Below are positions 36,640 to 47,400 of a DNA stretch of 64,000 nt, piece after piece. The first letter of the stretch is position 1. Each line of letters begins with the position of its first letter. The stretch comes from Pisaster brevispinus (taxonomy: Eukaryota > Echinodermata > Asteroidea > Forcipulatida > Asteriidae), in the NCBI GenBank assembly GCA_023634235.1, contig JAMKCF010000007.1:2584001-2648000 (forward strand), read 5' to 3'. The notes beneath the pieces were generated by a model that made no database searches, was not told where the DNA came from, and saw nothing but the letters and a program-made list of their open reading frames with translations. The position numbers and the translations under genes were made by a program.

Positions 36640-38490
36640 ATCCTCATAGAATCCAGAAATTACATTCATGGACAACACATGGAAAATACATCGACTTGAA
36701 CTGGTACTGTACAGTGAGTAGGATACACTAAGGCAGCATTTCATGCCATTCAAATGGCAAAGCACGCCACTTTACTGCTTGTAAAAAGACTACATTTTCA
36801 TCAGTGCATGCATTTCAATGACTGCACAAGACAAGTTAGACTCTCTCTCAAGTGATTAAAGGTGCTCTTTGTATCAACTTCTTAATCTTTGACCAACCCT
36901 AAACCTGCTGCATAAATAAAGACCTCAGCTATAAATTGCATGCGCCAAAGAGGCGTGGCTATTTCCATTTCAGATTAAACACTTTGACCTGAAAACAGAG
37001 CCAATGGTCACGTTTAGTGTTCTTGATAGGCAATTCAGAGAGCTTAGTCAACTCCCAAGTACAGTTTACAACATATTTATATAAAGGTGCAAATTTGAAA
37101 CCAAGCGAGAACCTTCTGGTTAATTCATGCATTGGTAATTCTTTCTATTCCTATGGATCATGTTAGGCCAGTCAAAAAAAAAGTTAAGTTTCTTGTTACA
37201 TGCCCTTTCAAAATAGGATTGGTAGGTTGTGATTTTTTTTATTATTTATTAAAATTTGTTTTCCTGATTTGTTTGCTAGTGTGTAAAAATGCCCTACTTG
37301 CGGGATTTATTTCAACCATAAGACCAGCAAGTGAAAAAAAAAAAAAATGCTCCAAAATCCATCAAAGACCTCTACAGTTTACTTAAAATTCACATGAGGT
37401 ACATGTGTGTACGCAGGAGATGTTGCCGATTAATATAAAGGTACAATTTGTGACAAATATGTTTCTAAAAAAAGGCGTAAAATAAGGGTTGATTGGGTAA
37501 CCGGAAACAGAACATTTTTGTTTGTTTTGGCCAATACCAAAGTGCAGTTTCCTCTTTCCATATTTACACAGCTTTAAATGACAAGCTGAACATTCACAGT
37601 TGACGCCCTAAGTTTGTAAAATATCTGCGTTCCGTCACTAGACAATACTCCTAAGATAATTAACCAATCAGATCTAACTACTGATGGAAGTTAAAAGAAC
37701 CACTAGTCTGGTTCCTGATACGTAGTTTCTATGGAAAGCATAAAATGAAGGTGGGAGTCCGCATCTCAGGAAGATATTGAAAATAAACTGAGTTTCGTAT
37801 TCGTTTCGTAAGTCGCTTTCAAAGGGATCCCCAACTCTGCAAGCCAGATTATTTGCTTTTTGGGGCATTTAATTTTGGCAAATTTGGGATGGGGGGGGGA
37901 GGATTTGGTGCTGCAAATTTTTTAGATTATGATGCAAATCAAGATTTTCTGTTCATTTATGAAGGCTGTTTTTTTTTTCAACCAACACACACAAAGCAAA
38001 GTGCTTAAAAAAGTACTGTAGCTACACAAACGGGAAATGTATACTAAAACATAAACGGGGCAGGCATTTGCTCAACTAATTTGTCTTGACCAAATCTTGA
38101 GTAGCTCTTTGTATAGAGCTGTGAAACTACACAAGTCAGAACAATTTTGCAAAAAGCACATGGCTTTATAACTTGCTGAGACAGTCCGAACCAAAACCAA
38201 AGATTGTCATTCAAACGAAGAATCCTCAAGAAACTGAAACTATCCAAATTTTTTCCCCCCTCTATAATTTTTGTTGTCAAATTTAACTTAAGTTGTAGGG
38301 ATTATACACATTAGTCTGTTATTTCAAAATTTCAAGGAGTATAGGGGATAAAACTGGACAAAGTTTCAGAGTTTATCAAAACCGTGAACTTGATTTAAGT
38401 CATTTACAATGTACAAGAATAATCCGATGGAAAAACAAAAACAAAAACAAAAACAAAAACAAAGCCAACATCCGAACATGATCTACAATA
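36640..38490. other. intergenic DNA and CLIC 3' flank, no gene seen
   Basis: No splice-bounded frame is convincing. A CAAAAA/ACAAAA run just before the CLIC stop (38430-38462) would be U-rich in the CLIC 3' UTR. Confidence 0.35.
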
Positions 38491-38497
38491 GCTTGCC

Positions 38498-41400
38498 TTA
38501 TTTGAGTCTGTAACCTGTTTTTGTCTTGATGTACAATCGATCAAGTCCTCGCGTCTTAAACCAGCCGAATTCGATGTCTCTGTCCGAATACTTCGTCTCC
38601 TGGTACACCTCTTCTTGTTTCCAGTCCTCAAGATAACGTTTCAATCGGCCGTACTTGCTCTCCTCATCTGGGATTTCGTAGCCCTGTTGAAGAAAAGGAC
38701 AACCTAGTAAAACTCTTGTGTTGGAGATAAAGAAAGATGTTAGCTGGCGTTTAAGACGGCTGAGTGAATCCAGAGGGTCATAGGTTCATAAGTTAGGGTT
38801 GTGTTCTTAACCCTTTCCTTACCATAGGCGACTTTAGTCGACTGCACTCATACCCCCTCTTCCTTACCATTGGCGACTTTAGTCGACCAAGCTTGCACAC
38901 AATAAAGCACTCAAGCCTAAGCACAAAGGCCATTTGTAATAAAGTTGTAGTTTTGTCCATGTTCACCCTCCATACCCAAGCTTACCATCATTGGAAAGAG
39001 AGAGATCGGATCTTTCCAATGGTGGTAAAATAAAATAGGATTGCTATTATGCAATCTCTTCAAATTGGAATAGAAAGATCCGAAATGCCAAACACCTACG
39101 GAGCGCCATATGATTGTGTACAAAAAAGTGTTTGAGATTACAGATTGTACTGAGGAAAGAAAGACCAAGAACTTTGACATTTATTGGACCAATCTCAATG
39201 AGTTTTAGATTATATGAAAGGGAATTCAACAAGAAAGAACGTTTTTATTACTTATTTTGCTGTAAAACAATATCTTCAAGGAGATAATGGAGTTTGTAAA
39301 AATGGCCTTTGAATGAAAGCTTTCTGTTGTGTAAGAATGTGTGCTTCACGCTTGAGTGGTCAAACAATGCGGTCACCAGCGGTTGTTTATGTCCAAACAT
39401 TTCGGTAAGGGTTTTTTGAAAGGGTTAAACACTTCAATTAACGTTTAACCATAAACAACAAACAATGAAAACCTTTTCCAAATTTCCTTCATTTTTAGGT
39501 GGAAGCTGACAGAAAACGAAAAAGATACATTTTCTTTAAAATGTTAGCCCCAGACACTATCCAGGAAGAATGATTGACATCCCTTTTGTTGGTCGGAACG
39601 TGTTTCATCTTAATCCCAGCGTTCTCCCTTAACCCTAACCATGCTAAATGCAACAATATGCACCAAATGGTAATAGTTGTTGTGATCTGTTGCATTTGGC
39701 AGTCAACTCTGATGTCATTTTTTGACTGAATTTGTTGCATTGAGCAGTGAAGTGACCTCATATACATACATTGTAGGTTTGGGTGCTTCTATTGTACATT
39801 ATCTGAACAACTTATAATGGGTATTTCAAAATATTTTTTATGGGAAAAGTATTGAGAAGTATGATGTAATATTAGGTAAGAATTAAGCTTGGGCGGTTTT
39901 TTATTTTAGGGTCCACGGTATACCGTCGCCAAAATACCGCGGTTATCGGTATTACCGGGAACTTTTCGGATGGGGAAAAACCCCCCAAAGAAGCACAACA
40001 AACACCACGCATTGAATTGAGGCCAGATAATAATGGTTATTTAACAACAGGTTAGCGCTGAGCTTGTCTTTATCTTTTATTAGGACAAATAGATTGACTT
40101 GTTTTCAATATAAAACTTATCAAAATAAGCTTGTGCAATGTGATATCATGTGGTGAATGCATCTACACAGAACATTTTTTTTTTTTTTTTGCATCCCCGT
40201 GGAGTCATCTTTTGTTCTTTCCTTTGTCCCTGTACTGTACACGCTTTGAGAACCTCCCATAGACTTTGTACACAAAATTCTTTGTGGAGCAACCCAGTCT
40301 TTAGAATGCCCCTATGGAGACCCTTTGTTTTCAATTTTAAGTTTTGTTCTCGGTCTCCATAAAGGTAGTGAATCACAGTCACCCCTCCTACACAACATAC
40401 ATGTATCTGTCTGACACTTCGATATCAGCCACTGTGCTTTTCAATGGTACAGTATGTTTACAAATGCAAACAATGCCAGCATGCCAAATGCTATCGTGTG
40501 ACATATTGTGATGAATGCATACATTGTACACAGTCAACCTGTTTTAGTATTCAACTGTCTCAGTATTTTATATTCAATATCATTCAATGTGGTTTTGAAT
40601 GATAAACCACAGTATGCAGCTTGCAATATCATGTAATGAATGCAGTACACAACTGTAAAGATCTGTTTCAATGCTACATCTGAAGTGTGGACCTAAATAC
40701 AATAAGAGGTCCACATAATGTACAGACTTGAAACACTGGGGACTTGCACACGTCCACACAGTGTTTTTTACAGTGTTGAAGAATAGGATTTTTCCTTAAG
40801 TGTACATGTACAGAGCAAAGGAATGTCCACAGAGTGACTGTAAGTGCACAGAGCTGTGTGTGTATACACGTACATGTAGGTGTACTGCGGCACACAATCT
40901 ATGGCATCATACACAATCTGTGCAGTTTAAACGTTTCAAAAAGCCGGTCAACTTCCTGAAAATTTCTTTTGAAAGTAGGTGGGTTTTTACCAGAATACAC
41001 AATGCATTCGGAACAAGTGGAACAAGCAAGTCTGACTGTTCAAACACAGAGTGCCTTACTAACAGTACTTGAGATTGTAAACAAACCGCCTTCCTTATCT
41101 AATTGTTTGACTATCAGTGAACATGTCCCAGAGAATGACCCAGCAGCAGCCCTGCCTAGGTCCTGCCTGGCAACTAGCTTCTTATCAAGATTGACACCTC
41201 CACTCATTAAAAGTGTGTCCACATTTCTTCTCTGCTGTCAAAAACCACAGAAAGCAAAACTGACAAAATTTTACCACGAATCCAGAGAACATGCTGAGTA
41301 ATGTGAGGTCTTAGACGCTAAGCAGCAGGAACAGTAAACTCACTATCTCACTAGTCAGACAGACTTTCAATTCTTTCATTACCAAGTATTTTAATTTCAA

Positions 41401-44400
41401 AATATAGAAAGTTACATTTCATCCTCCGAAATGTTCTTCAACCAGAAAACCCTGGTCACACCCCTTCAACAACAAAAAAGAAGCTCTCTCCATATAATTT
41501 TAAAAGCAAATACATTCACCTCACTATGTGAAATTACTGACCTCAGGCTAAAAAAAATAAGAGTTTTATCTATGAGAGGGCAAGGCCATTTTCATTTTGC
41601 AAAGGGCACTTCCATTGTAAAATCTTAAAGTCTATGAGAAACTTTTGGAGGACCACCAAGGCCAAGACCAGGGGCAACCGAGGCAATGTCCTCTGTCTGC
41701 AGCCTCTGTGACAATCCTGGCCTGCCATCCAATTTAACCCTCCCTCGCCAAATAACCAAACCTCACCTTGAAGATCTTGCCAGCGACGACGACATGATGA
41801 AGCCTTGGGAGTAGTCGGAGGTCAGGCTGTGTCAGGTGGTCTCCGTCCAGGTATTTCTTCCCGCTCTCCTCCAGTTTGAGATTTAACTTCTCCAGTTCTC
41901 GGTTCAGGGCAGTCTTCATCTCTTCTTCCTTGTTTGGATTTGTGTTCTTTAAGTACCTGAAATATGGAATGGTGAAAAATGTTGGCGACAGGGTTGGAAG
42001 AAAGACCGCAAACAACAAAACAGCAGCGTCTCTTCTCTCAACACAGAGAGCGTCTCAAAAGTCAGTAAGGAAGCAGGGTTCTCCCCAGGTTTTTTTCTCG
42101 AAACTGTGGGGCATTCTGGACCAAAATCTGGACGCTGCATTGGCACGCGGTCCTCAGAATGTTTCCCACTTGGTGTTCTTCTTGGTTTTGAAAGCCCTTC
42201 TGTATACAATCCCGGGCATTTTAACAGATTTTATCTTGATATTTTTAGTTGTGAATTTGATCTGAAGTACGAAAAAAAAAAAAAAATGTCTCTTCTCTCA
42301 AGTTTGTTCTTTACGTACCGGCCACAATGAGCGCGCATTGACACGCAGTTCATGTGTATCAGCCCAATATGCTAATTTGTGCATTAGGAGACCCCTGGCT
42401 AGGAACAGTCTAATTGGATCAGTTAAGTATTCCAGTAGGCGCACATGGACCGGTCTGTTGGACCTCCAGTGCATTTCCTGGGAGCATTCAAAATGCAATT
42501 GCATATTTCTCCAACTTGAGAAGTTCTGTTGCATTGTGAGGCATTTAGCAGCAGGGTGCTTAGGAACAGGCATTTAAGCGTGCTGGTTTAAGTTACATGT
42601 AAAACTACCACTAATTCTTAAGATTCTTTACTTACCCTGTGAATTTTCTGTATAAATCAATCCCAACCTGCTGTAAGGCTTTCTTTTTGGGGATAAGACA
42701 GGGTTCCCTGAAGACTTGCTCTAGATAATCTACGATGGTTTGGACGTCTGAGATGACCCGGTCACTGACAGGGTCAACGAGACACGGCAGTTTGCCCACT
42801 GTTGGAAAAGAAATGTCAATCATTTTGAATAAGTAGATCCCTTGTTGTGTATGGTACATGGTAATAATGTATGGATGTTAGCAGTTATGTAAAAATACCT
42901 ACGTATAACATCATAAAACAAAAACACAAATGTCTTCCCCCTTTATCAAGTTTCACGTTTGTTTTTTTAAATTTTTTACTCCAGCTTGGACTTCCTACAT
43001 GTCGTTAACTGCTCTTGCTAAGTTTGATATACAGTCGACTCTCGTTAATACGAGGTCCGCCGGACTGGCCCGTTTTCCTCGTATCATCCGAACCTCGTCT
43101 TAAACGCAGCTCACTATTTACACGTACATGTACATGTAATGTATACACACGTCGTCATAGTGCATGCACTTACACACGTGTCTAGGCTAGAACGGAGCGG
43201 TTGGCTTCCTAGTACAGTTCTTACGAGCATCATGTACACAAAAATATCAATGATAAATGCAATTTCGTTGACTATAATTTAACATTTTGTATAACTGAAA
43301 ATAAAAATCATAGCAAAGTCATGTCAAACTTGCTATTCATGTGACCATGATGTGACAGATTCGATACTGCGTAGCGCCTATGCTGAACGTTGTTTTCGCT
43401 GGTAGCCGCTAGACGTGTAGGCGAAGTAGTAATTCAAGCATTAGTTACCAGCGTAATGTTTTGATTTTCGGATCGGACGGAACCGTGTAGCCGGTCCGAT
43501 CCGAAAAATAGTTTTGCAAAACGCATGTAATTTCAGAAATTTGGCTGACTGAACGGTAAGCTTTTATTTACGCAACAATATTTTTTCCGATCTCGCTATA
43601 AAAGTATGAAAAACAATACATTTTGTCATCACGGGGCCGCAAAAATACCTCGTAATATCCGTGTTCTCGTTACGAACGTGCTCGTATCTTCCGTTTTTTA
43701 ACACGCATGGGACAGTTCGGGACCGGTGAGATACCTCGTATTAACCGGCGTCTCGTATCTTCCGAGCTCGTATTAACGAGAGTCGACTGTACAACTGCCT
43801 TGGGGATCAGGTTGGCTCAGAGGTTTCTTTCCCTGCCTTTTCCACTTTGTTCAAATCCCACCCCACACCGGAGCCTTGCATGTGGATTGAGTTTTCAGTC
43901 CCAACCTGATTGCGTGGGTTCGCCCCATTGGGAGTTTTCCTCCCACATCTTAAACAGAACATTTCTTCTCATTTCCTATTCATCCTGTTATTGGTGGTAT
44001 TTGTGCTGTTCAATGAAATACTGCCAGTTTGTGAAATATGTCGACTCAACTCTCACCCGGCGAAAGAAAGGCATTACAGTCACCTCTGCTTTGATAAAAC
44101 TGCAACAAACCTAGGATCCATCTACAATCTTTGGATGGCTGGATCAAGGGTTAAAATGATTGCCAATTGGGACTTCCAGGATCGACTGACTGCAGACAGT
44201 TGGCCTGTTTCACTGATAAAACATTTGAGTTGGAATAAACTTTACCCGTGACTCAAACTACATTTTTGTACAGTCAGGGTCATTGCCAAGTTAAAACCAA
44301 ACTTTTTTTTTCACAGAGCTCAGGAAAGCACTGAGCATACAGTGCTTTATACATGTACACATTGGTGTAAAGGTAAAACCAAATTAAAATTCTTCATCCC

Positions 44401-47400
44401 GATGCAAATATTACATCTATTAAAACCAAACATTAACATCATGTCCTTTACCTGATAATTTGTCAAACTCCGGCGATTTCTTAATTGTCTCTGTGATAAC
44501 TTGGAACTTGGCCATTTCATTGACTTCACTCTTAATGGTAAGGATCATATAGATCTGCTGGCAATGGACGTCGTCTCCTAAGCCTTTAAGATCATCTCCA
44601 GCCTGTGGGAAAAAAAACAGTGAAATGAAAAATGTAATACTTGACCTAGATTATCGATGATGATATTGTCATTTGATGACAATAGATTAACCCTTTCAAC
44701 CCAAATGGCCACTGTGTACTATACCCAGCTTGAGCCCCAATGGCGACTTACAGTAAGTCGACCAAAACACAAAAAAGCACTCATGTTTGAGCACAAAGTT
44801 CATTTGTATTTTCTTAAAATGCTGTGGACATGTAGTTTTGTCCAAGTACACCCTCTGTATCTGTACCCAAGCTTACTATGGTTGGAGGGAGAAGATCCGA
44901 TCTTTCTAATGATGGTAAAATTAAATAAGGTTGCTATTATGAAGTCAGTTCAAATATGAGTAGAGAAGATCCAAAATGCCAAACCAATGGTTGAATACAT
45001 GTACATACAAATGTTTGAGTTCAGATAGGCCTTCATTTTAAAGGAGCGCGATCGCGCTCGCGCTCCTCCGCGCTCCTTAAATTTTTTAAGGAGAGCAAAA
45101 AAAAGCGCTCCTTACAATTTCAACAAGAGCATTTTTTTCATAACGCTAATTGTTGAAAAAAGTAAGCGGCTTGAGTCTCAGAGTTGGAGGTGGCAACATC
45201 TAAAGAACTCACGCATTTCTTTTTTGTTTCCCCTCGATTGTTGAAAATAAGCTAGCTGCTGCTTCGATGTTGTTAATTGAAAGTGGTAAACGAGCCCTAT
45301 TCAAGTACATGTATGTTTTGACTGTGTGTGCGTGCCCGCATGCCTGATGTTTACCGCAGCCGGTCACACAAACGGAACAATCATATCGCGCACGACGCCG
45401 CGCTGTGATCCACATTCCCCCACACATGATGGGTCGATGGAAGCAGCATCGGTAGGGTTCGAAATTAGCGGTCGCCAAATGCGAGTGAAAACAGCGGCGT
45501 GCGAGTCAAAACCCTTCCCTTAGCCAGGCTAGTCAAGAAATTGTTCCTTTTCACAATAAATGAGGGGTACAGTTGTAAAATCCCAAAGAGAGATTATTTT
45601 TAAGTTCATAAAATGGTTTAGCAAGTCTTGATATTTGCTAGATTTAATGTGACCGCGATCGCGATCGTTCAATTCATAGTAAACACGCACGCACTTCCCT
45701 TAACCACATGGTAGTGAGTAGCCAACGTTCGCCCGCACGCACACAACACATGGTAGTATTATTGTTCAGTACAACAGCAGGTCCAAAGTCCATCCTAACC
45801 AACATTCCGCACGCTGTGATTGGCCCGTCAATAAATTCATATTCATAAGGAAGCTTGGCTAGCCTCCAACTCCATACACGTTCACGAGTCGAGTAAAGAA
45901 TTGCTGCACAACGCGGCGCACGCCCGTGGATTTCGACTATACACAGCGTTGGGTTCAGGCTATTCAAGCATCGACAACTTTTGCCGATAGAGGGCGTTGC
46001 AGGGCAAAGTTCATTGAATTTTTTCTCAATGTGCGTCATCGATCGATCGTTAACACGACGATTTCATTGCAAAAGAAGTTCTATAAAACCGATTCTCAAA
46101 TTACAAATCCATGAAAATGGTTGTTGATGAAAACAAGTACTATTTAGGGCAGAAAATAGGGGATAAGATCGTTAAAAAAAAAAAAAAATCGTAAAGTTTT
46201 TTTTTTTTTTTTTTTTTGACGCTACGGAAATTGTGTGCATTTAATAATACACGTAGGCTAGTGGAAAAACTTGCGGGCAACCCAAAATTTAAGTTGTCTC
46301 TAGTGAAAAAAAAGTTAAGGGAATAGGCCTTTTTCATATTAAGTTTTGGAGCGTCTTATTCTTTAATTATAGACATTCTGAAAGTAGCCTTGGCCTGAAA
46401 TTAAGCCTTAAAAAACACACAAATAAACCTGTGTCACAGGGTTAAATTTTCAACAATATTTAGGCATTTTAAAATTTGCTTTATACAAAATATACAATAT
46501 TTTGAGATTGCTATGCAAAAAAAAAAATTGCATAGCAGTTTTGCTATGCAAAAATTTGGACCAAATCGTTCCCTGCGCTCGGGATTGGTGAAGTATTTTT
46601 GTAATAGATAAAAATGCCAAAGAGTTGGGCAAATCACTCTCCTTAACTCATTGTTTTGATTTAAGGAGAGCGATTTTAAAATTCACCTTTTGATTTAAGG
46701 AGAGCGATGCACAGCTCTCCTCAGATTTATTAAAATGAAGGCCTGAGTTCACAGGAAACAAAGACCAAAACCTTGTTGAACACTAAATTCAATAGTGGGC
46801 GATTTCAATTATTTATTGATAGAATGAAAGGGAAATTCAATAAGTTGTGTGAGAATGTGTGCTTCATGCTTGCGTGGTCAAACAATGTGGGAACCACCCC
46901 AGTGTAAGTCAAAAGAATTTAGTATCGAGGAAGATCATTTTTGTCACTTTATCAATTATATTAAAGCATGGTGCCTTGTGCACGCCCTAAAATTCTTTAC
47001 AGGAAATACATTTAGACTAATAACTAAACAATTATTGTATAGGGAAACTACAAGGAAAATATTAGCACAATAAGATAGCATTATCACTTTATCAGGAACA
47101 GTGCCATGCAGACTGTAGAAATTAAAATAATTTTTTTTATGACACCCCAATTTTATGTGGTTTAAATTTTGAAAGAAATGTCAAATCTGACTACTTCATT
47201 TATAATCAGGCATGCAACTGGCCGATGAAAAAAAAGAGGAAATTTTCAAAGGCACAACGCAAGCGCGGAGCGAGGCAGCCAAAACGCCAAGGGACATGAG
47301 ATCCACAATGGTACCCTAGAAAATGTTGAGGTTTATTATGCTCTTAGGTGCATTCTTAGCATGTACTAGGCTTATTTCACATTATTGTGGTTGTACATTG

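Noticed and set aside
43707..44114. 135-codon frame on the + strand
   Set aside because: It runs across the right end of the pogo-like MITE and into a SINE, so it is a chance fusion of repeat sequence.
45674..46039. 121-codon frame on the - strand inside the hAT-like element
   Set aside because: No transposase motif is visible and it does not reach a plausible catalytic domain.
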